Shown: positions 31,662-40,850, counted from the first letter of the stretch. The stretch is 64,000 nucleotides of DNA from CAZVNZ01 sp964628515 (GCA_964628515.1 CAZVNZ010000015.1:1-64000), one strand, 5' to 3'. Notes: generated by a model from the letters alone, not told the origin. Made by a program: numbers and translations.

Positions 31662-32690
31662 TTACATATCGAAATTATACATAGCCCAAATATTTTCCGG
31701 TTTTACGCTATCTGTGATTATATTGCAAGTAGATAGTATAAATCCGCTATGTTTGCCAACTTCTTCCGCTAATTTGCATACTTCCTCTTTTACTTTTTGT
31801 GGGTTGCCAAATGTTAGCAGATAATTAAGGTCTACATTACCCATTAAGCATAAATCTTTGCCAAACTCCTGTTTTATCTTGTAGATATCCATTTGCGCCG
31901 TTGGTTGAAGTGAGTGTAGTCCATCAAAACCACACTCTATTATATTTGGAATAACATCGTAGAGATAGCCGTCGCTATGGAGCAACACGGGTACATCCCT
32001 ATACGATTTTATTTCTTTTATGAGTTGCTTATAAAACGGGTATGCCACCACCTCCATTACATCGGGTGGCAGTAATAGACCTGTGTTAAAGGCAATATCG
32101 TCCGCAATTAAAATTGCTTGTGCTCCTTTATTTAAAAACAGTTTGGCTCGTCCTGCTTCAAATTCTATTACTTTTTTTGCAAGTATTGCCACTTTATCTG
32201 CATCTGTCATGCAATAACAAAGATAATTCTCCATACCCAACATCCAATCAAGTGCGCTTACAGGCCCATGTATTTGTGCCATTAAAAACAAATTGCTGTA
32301 GTTGCGGTAATAAGTTAGTGTATGCGCTGTTGCAACAGATAAATCCGCTGTATTATAATTATGGGCATCGTCTATATCCTCTATGGCAGGCTTTAGCATT
32401 TGAAAGCTGTGGGGTGTTTCTTTATAAATATCTCCAAAAGCACTTTGGTATATGGGAAATCCATCCTCCCCATACCCTCGAAATATTTTAGGAAATTCGT
32501 GAATATTTATCAAATCCATATGCAACTTTTGTCTGACTTTAAGCTCTTTTGCCATATTAGAAAGCGAGGCATATTCATCTTTCCATAGAAAGTTTTGTAT
32601 AAAGCCTGCTTCTATCCCTAACTCTCCTCGAGGCACACGGTCTACCGGTTTATGTAAAAGTGCCGCCATTACACGTTCTTTACTTGTCAT
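31662..32690 (-). CDS. UROD/MtaA-fold protein C (HSDG variant)
   Basis: 342 residues starting at ATG 32690, which overlaps the preceding stop codon, with GGGAGG upstream. TSKERVMAALLHKPVDRVPRGELGI is the standard N-terminus of the group, AILIADDIAFNTG is the DD motif, and the metal-site position reads HSDG (about 238-241). CLMGNVDLNYLLTFGNPQKVKEEV and GFILSTCNIITDSVKPENI complete the barrel. It shares the HSDG variation with proteins B and E. Substrate unknown. Confidence 0.82.
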   Translation of the reverse strand: MTSKERVMAALLHKPVDRVPRGELGIEAGFIQNFLWKDEYASLSNMAKELKVRQKLHMDLINIHEFPKIFRGYGEDGFPIYQSAFGDIYKETPHSFQMLKPAIEDIDDAHNYNTADLSVATAHTLTYYRNYSNLFLMAQIHGPVSALDWMLGMENYLCYCMTDADKVAILAKKVIEFEAGRAKLFLNKGAQAILIADDIAFNTGLLLPPDVMEVVAYPFYKQLIKEIKSYRDVPVLLHSDGYLYDVIPNIIECGFDGLHSLQPTAQMDIYKIKQEFGKDLCLMGNVDLNYLLTFGNPQKVKEEVCKLAEEVGKHSGFILSTCNIITDSVKPENIWAMYNFDM

Positions 32691-33733
32691 TGTGCCCTCC
32701 CGTATTTATAGCCAAGCTCGTACATCAGTAAAATACGAGTTGTAGGTATTTCCGGTAAAAAACCTTGAGAAGGACCAAACATAAAACCACCTTTTGCGCT
32801 AAATAATTCCATTGTATTTTTGATTGTCTGCCCGATTTCTTGCCGGGTTCCGTCGCAAAGGAGGTGCATTGCATCTATTGCTCCGGCAAAATACAGTTTT
32901 TCGCCGTATGCTTTTTGGAGCATTTCTAAATCCATGCCCCGAGCGGATACCTGTATTGGATGCAAGCCGTCCAACCCAATTTCTATTAAATCCGGTATTA
33001 TTTCTGCAATACTGCCACAGGAGTGTTGCTGCACAATGTATCCATAACTTTTAGCAAGGTTGTACAGTTTTTTTAGTCGTGGCTTTATGTACTTTCTCCA
33101 CATATTAGGGCTGTACAGCAGACTTTGTTGCGTTCCGTAATCGTCCCCCATAAAGAAAATCTGCATATTTTCTCCTACTTTTTCAAACATACGTGTATTG
33201 CACTCCAAATAGAAATCAAGTGTTTTATCCAATATATAGTTTGCCAAATCCTCGTTGTCGTACATAGAAATCATTAGCTTTTCCATGCCCATAAGCATAG
33301 ATGCCTGCTCTAAAAACGGACTCCACATTCCACCAAATACCGCATATTCGCTGTGCTGTTTCATTTGCTTCACATAAAAATCATAGTCTATATCATCAGG
33401 GTTTGGCCAATGTGTGTATTCCTCTAATTGCCCTATTTCTTCCGCATCGGATAGAGGATGAAAAAGGGGTATACCGCCAAATACAGTTTTTTCTATTCCC
33501 CACATATCTTTAAATGTACCATCCTTATAAGTATTATTGCTTATAAAATCATCCATACAGGTACACCAACGGCAGTCTATATGTAGCTTTTTTAGCATTT
33601 CTTCTTCATGGTTGCAATAAACTGCTTTCATTAAAGATTGTGTAACATCGGTTGTAGTACAATCCATAAACATAGGCACTCTGTCAGTTTTTTTATGTTT
33701 TATTGCTTGCAATACTCGCTCTTTAGAAGTCAT
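32687..33733 (-). CDS. UROD/MtaA-fold protein D (HSCG variant)
   Basis: 348 residues from ATG 33733. An ATG six bases earlier is possible, but GGAGG spacing favours this one, which overlaps the GH38 stop (ATGA). TSKERVLQAIKHKKTDRVPMFMDC opens the URO-D-like fold; FFMGDDYGTQQS is the DD motif; HSCG lies at about 237-240. The late position is GFMFGPSQGFLPEIP without Cys. With protein A it keeps the His/Cys pair. It is the first of the four tandem paralogues after GH38. Confidence 0.82.
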   Translation of the reverse strand: MTSKERVLQAIKHKKTDRVPMFMDCTTTDVTQSLMKAVYCNHEEEMLKKLHIDCRWCTCMDDFISNNTYKDGTFKDMWGIEKTVFGGIPLFHPLSDAEEIGQLEEYTHWPNPDDIDYDFYVKQMKQHSEYAVFGGMWSPFLEQASMLMGMEKLMISMYDNEDLANYILDKTLDFYLECNTRMFEKVGENMQIFFMGDDYGTQQSLLYSPNMWRKYIKPRLKKLYNLAKSYGYIVQQHSCGSIAEIIPDLIEIGLDGLHPIQVSARGMDLEMLQKAYGEKLYFAGAIDAMHLLCDGTRQEIGQTIKNTMELFSAKGGFMFGPSQGFLPEIPTTRILLMYELGYKYGRAQ

Positions 33734-36528
33734 ACACATACCTCCAAAGTAACAATCTTGTTTTGCCCTACTTCTGCTGTAATCGTGTTATTATTCTTGA
33801 GATCAATTTCCTTTTCTCGTTGCTCGTCCAATCGTGTATACCAAGCTTGTTTTATATTTAAGCAAAGCTTTATATCGGTTGTAACCTTTATGTTGGTCGG
33901 GTTAAACAGCCTAAGTATATAGTTTTTTGTGTTTTCCGCCTTTTTAAATGCAGAAACAACTACATCCTTGTTTGCAATGGATATAAAGCTTTTGTTTGGG
34001 GGAAATTTCTTTCCGCACCTACCCATTACTTGAAAAAATGTGGGCGGATTATTAGCTTTTTGTGCCTGATGATACACATTTGCCTGCATCCAATCTCCCA
34101 AATGGGGATAGAGGCTGTATTCAAAGCTCATTTCTTGCAGAAGTTGACTGCCTTCTTGCTCGGGAAAGCGCCCTACGCTCTCCCAACCTGTAACAATCAT
34201 ATTTCCCATTGCACGAAACAACGTTAAATATACCGCGTGTGCTTTGGTTACTTCAAACTCCGTTAAGCAATTATTTAGAAAGGCAATACCATAGTTATTG
34301 GCGGAAATATCCACAAACTCTTGTATAGGCAACGTTTGCATTTCGTTATAATACAAACCCTCTTTATTTTTAGTAGATATTACAGGTCGCTTATCCACAG
34401 TAAAGTGCCCTGCCGAATAGGAATATTCTGCATCTATAAACGTAGGAAATGCTACTCTTAACCTATGATTTTTAACGTTGTTTTTTAGGGTTGTGGAAAT
34501 ATCTACCGTCTTGCTGTTTTTTTTGAGTGTAATTAAGCTTGTAATACGCAATTCTTTTGTTTCATTACTGCGTATGCTACTGCCACGCACACCAAATTCC
34601 GGCTCGCACCCCCATGCCGGTAGCTCTAAAACAAACTGCACCCCAATTGTAGCGCATAGTGCTCCGTTTTCCTCTAACCAAATTTTTGGGGCACATCCTA
34701 ATGTATTGTATGTTTTGTTATTGTAAGGCGGGTAATATGCCCAATAATTGCCTACATCTCCGCTATCTTCAAAATAATGAAGGGAAGTAAACTGCTTGCC
34801 GTTTTGTTTATCCTGCAAATCAAATGTACCGTTTGTGTTGAAAGACACCTTTAAGTACTCGTTTTCCAACACATTATCTTGCTTACATATTTCGTTGCCG
34901 GCCGTTTGGCGCATTTCTTTCCAATAGTGATGATTGCGCTTAAATTCGCTTTTTTTAACTATTTTATAGGAAGTGTATCCCATAGGCGGTAAATCTTGCA
35001 CATTAACCATACATATATGTCTGTCTGTATAAATAGGCCATGGTCTGCCATCAAGATCGTGCACGGGGCAATGATATTCCTCTCTTGAAATATGCTGAAT
35101 TTCAAGTTTTTCGCCCTCGCTGTTCACTATATCAAAGCTCCATATGTTTTCTTCCCGATGGGTATCAACAACCAGCTTTATTACGTCGCTCACCTGTGTG
35201 TAAAGTGGGTTGAAAACAGTTAAAATAAGGGGGCTTTCTCCAAAGGCAGAGTAATCAATTTCTTGTAAAATATTATTAACCGCCTTTTCGTACAATACTT
35301 CTCCTATTTCCAAAGCCTGATTAAGGCGGTTAAGCACATCATCTGCCGTTTTATCCTGCACTACACCGTTTATGGAATCGTGGGCATGCGACTGCAGCAT
35401 GTTTTTCCATGCAATATCAAAAAAATCTTTGGGGTAGCGGTTACCCATCATTCCCCATATGGAGTTTAGTGGCTCTGCTTTTCCAATTAACATATTTTGT
35501 GCTTTTTTATTGAGTTGTTTTAATGGAATACGAGTAGCAAGTGCATTTCCGGAGCAATCGCAAGAGGGACCGTCTCTCAGCTCTCCTTTTACTACAACTA
35601 ATTTATCTTTATCTAAATTTTGAAGATCTTTTGCATATTCTTCAAGCCTTGCGTTTACAAAGGTTTTATTCTCAAATAAGTTATTAGCTTGTTTAATCAA
35701 TTCCGTTAAATCCGGTTGTGGGGTGGAAAAGTCGCACCCGTTTAAAAATAGGCGTGTTTCCTTGAGCGCCGTATCATCTGTACCCCTCCACGCAATATTA
35801 ATTCCTTCTTTTAGCCTTTTGTAGTTATGGTTTGTTTGGGGTTTTATTAAAAAGTAATCCTGAGAGGCTTTATTAGGGCTTGCATCGTGTACCGCCATAC
35901 CCGATTTTTGGGGAGAATACACAAATTCGTCCGAGAGAAATTTAACATCGTAGCGCACATCTATATACGCATTAAAAAAGAAGTTTGCACGGGCAAATTC
36001 TCCAAGGCGAGTGGTAAGTACCTTAGTGCCATCGGGAGACTCCCACATAAACTCACTTTGCGGTGCTCGTTTTTTCGATACCTTTTTGGCGCAAATAATA
36101 AAATCCATACCAAACCCTTTGTATATCTGGGGAAGCTGTGCCGTTTGCCCCCAACCAAAAGAGGTGTAACCAACCTTAAGTATATCTCCTAAATCCTCGC
36201 ATATTTTTTTGCCTAAAAGCAAATTGCGCACCAAGCACTCCGCTCCTATTGGGTATAAATCGGGCAAAGTATACCAAGGGCCTATGGCAATACGGCCGGT
36301 TTTTATGTGCTTTCGTACCCGTGCCTTATCGTAGGGCGCTACTTCTAAATAATCAAGAATGGGCGCAACCTGCCCGTCTAACAAAAAGCAATTATAATCT
36401 TTATCTTTATCCAAAATATCCAGTAATTGCTCCATAAACTCTATTAACAGCACTCTGTTTTTCCATATTGGATACCGCCATTCTCTGTCCCAATGGGTAT
36501 GGGGTATTATATAGCCCTTTTCTTTCAT
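33730..36528 (-). CDS. GH38-family alpha-mannosidase-like protein (altered nucleophile site)
   Basis: 932 residues. The N-terminal GH38 barrel (about 1-270) starts with IIPHTHWDREW, whose second His and Asp (about 12 and 14) are the usual metal ligands. A helical mid domain holds SHAHDSINGVVQDKTADDVL with the last His ligand, and C-terminal beta domains follow (about 430-930). The segment that normally reads xGYxPDSFGxxxQLP with the catalytic Asp is KVGYTSFGWGQTAQLPQI (about 118-135); the Asp position is Phe. The GH38 fold is therefore clear but classical retaining hydrolysis is doubtful. It overlaps the HAD gene upstream and the UROD-like gene downstream by 3-4 bases each. Confidence 0.87.
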   Translation of the reverse strand: MKEKGYIIPHTHWDREWRYPIWKNRVLLIEFMEQLLDILDKDKDYNCFLLDGQVAPILDYLEVAPYDKARVRKHIKTGRIAIGPWYTLPDLYPIGAECLVRNLLLGKKICEDLGDILKVGYTSFGWGQTAQLPQIYKGFGMDFIICAKKVSKKRAPQSEFMWESPDGTKVLTTRLGEFARANFFFNAYIDVRYDVKFLSDEFVYSPQKSGMAVHDASPNKASQDYFLIKPQTNHNYKRLKEGINIAWRGTDDTALKETRLFLNGCDFSTPQPDLTELIKQANNLFENKTFVNARLEEYAKDLQNLDKDKLVVVKGELRDGPSCDCSGNALATRIPLKQLNKKAQNMLIGKAEPLNSIWGMMGNRYPKDFFDIAWKNMLQSHAHDSINGVVQDKTADDVLNRLNQALEIGEVLYEKAVNNILQEIDYSAFGESPLILTVFNPLYTQVSDVIKLVVDTHREENIWSFDIVNSEGEKLEIQHISREEYHCPVHDLDGRPWPIYTDRHICMVNVQDLPPMGYTSYKIVKKSEFKRNHHYWKEMRQTAGNEICKQDNVLENEYLKVSFNTNGTFDLQDKQNGKQFTSLHYFEDSGDVGNYWAYYPPYNNKTYNTLGCAPKIWLEENGALCATIGVQFVLELPAWGCEPEFGVRGSSIRSNETKELRITSLITLKKNSKTVDISTTLKNNVKNHRLRVAFPTFIDAEYSYSAGHFTVDKRPVISTKNKEGLYYNEMQTLPIQEFVDISANNYGIAFLNNCLTEFEVTKAHAVYLTLFRAMGNMIVTGWESVGRFPEQEGSQLLQEMSFEYSLYPHLGDWMQANVYHQAQKANNPPTFFQVMGRCGKKFPPNKSFISIANKDVVVSAFKKAENTKNYILRLFNPTNIKVTTDIKLCLNIKQAWYTRLDEQREKEIDLKNNNTITAEVGQNKIVTLEVCV

Positions 36529-37502
36529 GTCCTATCTCCTATCAACTTTAGGATTTCATCGAAGGTATTGCAATATGCGTGACACATACCCTTTGTACCG
36601 CTGTTTATGATGTTTCCGTTTGCAATTCCCACCGTTGTATAGCCTGCAAGCCGTACCGAGCATACTCCTGCACCGCTGTCTTCAATTCCCATTACCGTAT
36701 CTGCATCTTCTATTCCAAGCCCTATACGACAGGTTTCCGCATATAACCAAGGATGAGGTTTTATTTCAAGCTCTCCCAGTGTTCCCGTGCTTCCTTTTTT
36801 TAGGGGATAGCCTGCTGTTATTATGCAATCGTAAAATTCTTTAGGGTCGCCCATGTCCATTGTTTCAAATGCGGACTTTATTTCGGGATACGCTTTTTCG
36901 TACAAACCCGAGGTGACCAAACCGATTTTTATATTCTTGTTTTTAAGTTCCAATAAAAACTCTTTTACTCCGTTATTCATAGTAAAAGCGCCTTGTTTGC
37001 CACGTCCCTGTGCTATTAATTGTAGTTGTTTTGCGGTATGCTTAAAGTAGATTTCTCTTGCTTCGTCTACCGTTTTATCCTTACAGTATTTTCCTATGCA
37101 ATATTTTAAATGCTCAGAAACGCTGTGTCCGCTTACATACGGAATATCTTTCTCTTTTAGTTTAAAAGAACTATTTTTCATTAAATCTGCAACAGATAAC
37201 TCGATAATCCACATCCAAAAAGCTTCGCTTGTAACAGTTGTACCGTCTAAGTCCATCAAAACCGCTTTTATGGGTTTTTCTTTTTTTACAGGGCGCACAG
37301 GATAGTATGCAGGAAAACCCATCTCGGATTTTACATATGCTATGGTTTGTTTCTCAAATCCGATTAACTCCACTTTAGAATCACCTGTGCTAAAAATGGC
37401 ATGCACACCATTTTCACCAGCTTTAAAAATATTATCCGAGCATTTTCTAAGCGGAATAAAACCGCTGTCTTTTTTTATTTCTCCAAAACCTATTAATTCC
37501 AT
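36525..37502 (-). CDS. HAD-superfamily hydrolase (beta-phosphoglucomutase-like) with N-terminal extension
   Basis: 325 residues. A HAD core begins at about residue 80 with AVLMDLDGTTVTSEAFW (DxDGT nucleophile), continues through a helical cap, KIGLVTSGLYEKAYP (motif II) and PHPWLYAETCRIGLGIEDADTVMGIEDSGAGVCSVRLAGYTTVGI (motifs III/IV). The first about 75 residues are an extra domain with two ELIGF elements and no recognised relative. Within a mannoside-type operon it may act on a sugar phosphate. It overlaps GH38 by four bases (ATGA). AAAGG lies 13 bases before the ATG, rather far. Confidence 0.82.
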   Translation of the reverse strand: MELIGFGEIKKDSGFIPLRKCSDNIFKAGENGVHAIFSTGDSKVELIGFEKQTIAYVKSEMGFPAYYPVRPVKKEKPIKAVLMDLDGTTVTSEAFWMWIIELSVADLMKNSSFKLKEKDIPYVSGHSVSEHLKYCIGKYCKDKTVDEAREIYFKHTAKQLQLIAQGRGKQGAFTMNNGVKEFLLELKNKNIKIGLVTSGLYEKAYPEIKSAFETMDMGDPKEFYDCIITAGYPLKKGSTGTLGELEIKPHPWLYAETCRIGLGIEDADTVMGIEDSGAGVCSVRLAGYTTVGIANGNIINSGTKGMCHAYCNTFDEILKLIGDRT

Positions 37503-37523
37503 TTTTAATATATGCCTTTCTTT

Positions 37524-38360
37524 TTAATTTTTCATTCCACTTGTGGCAAGCCCACCAAGCAGTTTTTCCTGTGTTATAAAAAATACCGTTACAGGCACCA
37601 AGCTGGCAAGCCCTGCCGCACCCATCATAGAGCCCCAAGGCGTCTCGTACGGAGTGCGCATTAAATATATACCAAGGGTTAGCGTATATTTATTAAAATC
37701 GTCCAAGAAAATAAGGGGATATAAAAAATCGTTCCATGAATACAAGAATTGATAAATAACCACAGTAGCTATTACGGGTTTCATTAACGGCAATATTATT
37801 TTGCTAAATATTTGGAATTTATTGCATCCGTCTATTTGTGCCGCTTCATCTAATGTTAGTGGAATACCCATAATAAACTGTCGCATTAAAAACACAAAAA
37901 ATGCCCCCTGAAACCCACAAAAAAAGGTGGGTACAATAAGTGGAAGAAAGGTGTTTGTCCAACCTATTTTTGTATATATAACAAATTGAGGCACTATAAT
38001 AACATCAAAGGGTATCATCATAGTTGCAAGCAACAATAAAAACAGGAAGTTTTTGCCCTTAAACTTTAGGCGTGCAAACCCGTAAGATACAATGCTACAA
38101 CTAAATACCGCACCAACAATGGAAAAACCCACAATAATACATGTATTTAAAATATAATGACCGATATTATATTTGGTTAGTGCTTCTATAATATTATCAC
38201 CCACCGGAGGATTGGGAAAAAAGGACGGAGGAAAAGCATTAATGGCATCCATAGGAGTTAGTGCTTTATTAAACACCCAATAAATAGGAAACATAAATAT
38301 AACGCATACCAATATTGCCAATATATAGTTTTTTACTTTAACCGCTTTTAATGTACCCAT
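37524..38360 (-). CDS. CUT1 sugar ABC transporter permease (MalG-like)
   Basis: 278 residues with six TM helices. The first helix is at about 10-30. The EAA loop is ITLDEAAQIDGCNKFQIFSKIILPLMKPV (about 170-200), the contact site for the ATPase. MALG-type features include the C-terminal SMMGAAGLASLVPVTVFFITQEKLLGGLATSGMKN. It overlaps the other permease stop by one base (TAATG). No ATPase gene of the CUT1 family is in this operon, so a shared MsmK-type ATPase encoded elsewhere is expected. Confidence 0.92.
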   Translation of the reverse strand: MGTLKAVKVKNYILAILVCVIFMFPIYWVFNKALTPMDAINAFPPSFFPNPPVGDNIIEALTKYNIGHYILNTCIIVGFSIVGAVFSCSIVSYGFARLKFKGKNFLFLLLLATMMIPFDVIIVPQFVIYTKIGWTNTFLPLIVPTFFCGFQGAFFVFLMRQFIMGIPLTLDEAAQIDGCNKFQIFSKIILPLMKPVIATVVIYQFLYSWNDFLYPLIFLDDFNKYTLTLGIYLMRTPYETPWGSMMGAAGLASLVPVTVFFITQEKLLGGLATSGMKN

Positions 38361-39319
38361 TAGATATTACCTCCTTCTTCTTCGTAATACACCCATTTTT
38401 TTGATGTTCTGAATATTAAGATAGTTATTGCCATAATTACTACAAACATAATCCACGATAGTGCACTTGCATACCCCATTTTGACGTATTTAAAAGCGTT
38501 TTCGTAAACAAGTAGGGAATATAGGTAGGTGGAATTTGCAGGTCCACCTCCTGTTAGTGCAAGCACTTGTGCCATTACGGTAAAGGAAGAAATAAGCTGT
38601 AATATTATTACAAATAAAATTGTAGGCGTTATCATAGGCAATGTAATTTTAAAAAACTGCTTAGTTTTGCTTGCACCGTCTATATTAGCCGCTTCGTAAT
38701 AGTGATCCGAAACATTTTGCATAGCACCTAAAAACATTATCATAGGCATACCCACCGCCCACACGGATGTTAGTATTAAAGACCACATTGCAATATTAGG
38801 GTCTGTTAGCCAACCTACCTTTTCTCCCCCTAAAGATTGTATAAAAAAGTTAAATACCCCAAACTCCTTGTTGAGCATATTATTCCAAATTAATCCGTAA
38901 ACCGCACCCGAAAGCACGCAAGGCAAATATACAAATGCTCTGAATACTTTTTTCCCTTTTAATTTTTGGTTAAACAAATTTGCAATAAAAATACCCAGTA
39001 TTACTTGAATAGGAACCACACAAGCCGTGTACAGCAAGGTACGCAGAATAGATGGAAAGAAGTTAGGGTCGTTAGCAAATAATTTTATATAGTTATCAAA
39101 ACCAATAAAGGTTGGATTTTGCATATAATCCCAGTTTAAAAAGCTCATTACAAATGAAAACAACATGGGGCCTGCTGTAAAAAGAATAAAACCGATAATC
39201 CACGGCGAAATAAACAACAGCCCTATTTTAGTTTGATTGCCGAAAAGAGATACCCTCTTTTGCTTTTTTGATTTATTATTTGGTTGATTTGTCGTAGAGT
39301 AAGTCGTTGAATTTTGCAT
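38360..39319 (-). CDS. CUT1 sugar ABC transporter permease (MalF-like)
   Basis: 319 residues from ATG 39319 (GGGAGG 7 bases upstream; longer upstream readings lack one). A basic N-terminal tail (KSKKQKR) precedes six TM helices, starting with IGLLFISPWIIGFILFTAGPMLFSFVMSF. The EAA loop is YEAANIDGASKTKQFFKITLPMITPTI. QVLALTGGGPANSTYLYSLLVYENAF is typical of the MalF family. It works with the MalG-like permease and the binding protein of the same operon. Confidence 0.92.
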   Translation of the reverse strand: MQNSTTYSTTNQPNNKSKKQKRVSLFGNQTKIGLLFISPWIIGFILFTAGPMLFSFVMSFLNWDYMQNPTFIGFDNYIKLFANDPNFFPSILRTLLYTACVVPIQVILGIFIANLFNQKLKGKKVFRAFVYLPCVLSGAVYGLIWNNMLNKEFGVFNFFIQSLGGEKVGWLTDPNIAMWSLILTSVWAVGMPMIMFLGAMQNVSDHYYEAANIDGASKTKQFFKITLPMITPTILFVIILQLISSFTVMAQVLALTGGGPANSTYLYSLLVYENAFKYVKMGYASALSWIMFVVIMAITILIFRTSKKWVYYEEEGGNI

Positions 39320-39366
39320 TTTAGCACCTCCCATATGCACCCCCCTCATTTTGCATTAAAGGAAAG

Positions 39367-39388
39367 GTGAGATGCTCTCACATCTCAC
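39367..39388 (-). terminator. Intercistronic hairpin between binding protein and permeases
   Basis: GTGAGATG (39367-39374) and CATCTCAC (39381-39388) are a perfect 8-bp stem with a 6-base loop, between the binding-protein stop and the first permease. It probably stabilises or attenuates transcripts so the binding protein is made in excess. Confidence 0.7.
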
Positions 39389-39410
39389 GTTTCCCCATAC
39401 ATTACCTTTA

Positions 39411-40766
39411 TTATGATGCCTTTAAAATAGCATCTGTATCCTGCGCCGCTTTATTTAGCGTTGCATCTATATCTGCATCCATCAACAGTATTTCCTCTAC
39501 TGCCAATGCCAAAACCGCTTCCGCTTCTCCCCAGTTTTTGTTACGTACAAAACAAGGGATTTTGTATTCGGATACGTTTAGCAAATTTAAGAATGGTTCA
39601 AGATGAGGGTTTTTCGTTTGTCCGACTTTTTCGGAAACCTGCTTTAACAGGGGAAGAGATGTAACCGCATACGCCTCTTGACCTTGCTCCGATTGCACAA
39701 ACTTCATAAATTCCCAACATTCTTCTTTATACTTACTGTTTGGAGAAATTCCGTAAGCGCCACTATGTATTACGGGAATAAATGTGTCACCCGATTTTGG
39801 AACGGGAGGAGAAACCACACCATAGTTGATGTTTGCTTCCTCTAATTTCCATGTGGGCCATATGCCGTTATCCATCATAGCAACTTTACCGGACATAAAC
39901 TCTGCTTCTCCAAGATTTTTTGCTTGATCTCCCTGAATAACCTGTGCGGAAATATCATATAGGCTCTTATACCATTTAATCATTTCTTTGGTTTGAGGTG
40001 AATCTATATAACCAATGGTGGTGGTGCCGTCCTCGCTTATAAAATCGCTACCGTTAGACCATACATATTGTTGCATTAGGTAGATATGGTCTGCAAGTGC
40101 CACATAACCAAAGGTTTGATTTTCTCCTTCGCCTTGTGTCAACTTCTTTGCGGTTTCGTAAAACTCGTCCCAAGTCCATCCGTCTTTAGGATATGGTACA
40201 CCTACTGCATCAAAAATATCTTTATTGTAGTAGATTGCACGAGGAGTTGCCTCGGTTGCAAGCCCGTAATATTCGCCTTTGTATGTCTCGAAGCCTTCCA
40301 CTATGCCATATTTACCTTCGGGAAAGAAATTATCTCTCTCAACAAGGTCTTGTATGTTTTGCACGATACCCGCTTCTACGTATTGTGGTGTATTCCAAAA
40401 TTGAATTAAATCGGGTGCGTTGCCGCCTGCTGTCATAGTCATCATTTTTTGGTCGTAACCATCTGTTACACAAATCCACTCAAATTCTATGCCTGTGAGT
40501 TCTGTGTACTTTTTAGATGCAATAACGTGAGACTTTTCTTCCTCGTAAGGCTCCCACATTGCAATTTTAAGAGTGATAGGCTCGCCGTCTTTAGGTGCTT
40601 CCGCAGCCGGCACTTCAGATTTTTCCTCTGTCTTTGCACCGTCTGCAACAGGTGTCGTTTCTGTTGCTCCCTCGGCAGATTGAGCTGCCGGAGCCGGTGT
40701 GCCACAGCTTGCTAACAGAAAAACTGATAGTAGGACACACATTACTGTAATTAATGTTTTTTTCAT
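39411..40766 (-). CDS. CUT1 sugar-binding lipoprotein
   Basis: 451 residues from ATG 40766 (GGAGGAG upstream). A lipoprotein signal peptide with lipobox LLASC (Cys about 19) precedes an acidic/Ala-rich linker (PAAQSAEGATETTPVADGAKTEEK-like) and a family 1 solute-binding fold: ITLKIAMWEPYEEEKSHVIASKKY, ATPRAIYYNKDIFDAVGVPYPKDGWTWDEFYETAKKL. It is the first gene of the leftward GH38/UROD operon and captures the imported oligosaccharide. Divergent from the YesM/YesN-like regulators, which probably control it. Confidence 0.92.
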   Translation of the reverse strand: MKKTLITVMCVLLSVFLLASCGTPAPAAQSAEGATETTPVADGAKTEEKSEVPAAEAPKDGEPITLKIAMWEPYEEEKSHVIASKKYTELTGIEFEWICVTDGYDQKMMTMTAGGNAPDLIQFWNTPQYVEAGIVQNIQDLVERDNFFPEGKYGIVEGFETYKGEYYGLATEATPRAIYYNKDIFDAVGVPYPKDGWTWDEFYETAKKLTQGEGENQTFGYVALADHIYLMQQYVWSNGSDFISEDGTTTIGYIDSPQTKEMIKWYKSLYDISAQVIQGDQAKNLGEAEFMSGKVAMMDNGIWPTWKLEEANINYGVVSPPVPKSGDTFIPVIHSGAYGISPNSKYKEECWEFMKFVQSEQGQEAYAVTSLPLLKQVSEKVGQTKNPHLEPFLNLLNVSEYKIPCFVRNKNWGEAEAVLALAVEEILLMDADIDATLNKAAQDTDAILKAS

Positions 40767-40821
40767 ATTCTCCTCCATAGATATTAGATTTAGTTTTGCG
40801 TTTTGATAAAATGCTATATTC

Positions 40822-40850
40822 AGAATAAAACTTATTTTAAGATAAAACAA
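40822..40850 (-). promoter_or_regulatory. Probable promoter of the GH38/UROD operon
   Basis: On the minus strand, TTGTTT (40845-40850), a 17-base spacer, TATTCT (40822-40827). The boxes are imperfect, which fits an AraC-type activator-dependent promoter. Confidence 0.45.

Noticed and set aside
29599..33733. Haem-biosynthesis uroporphyrinogen decarboxylase (hemE)
   Set aside because: Four tandem copies without other haem genes, HSCG/HSDG metal-site motifs, and a sugar-operon context point to the MtaA-like branch.
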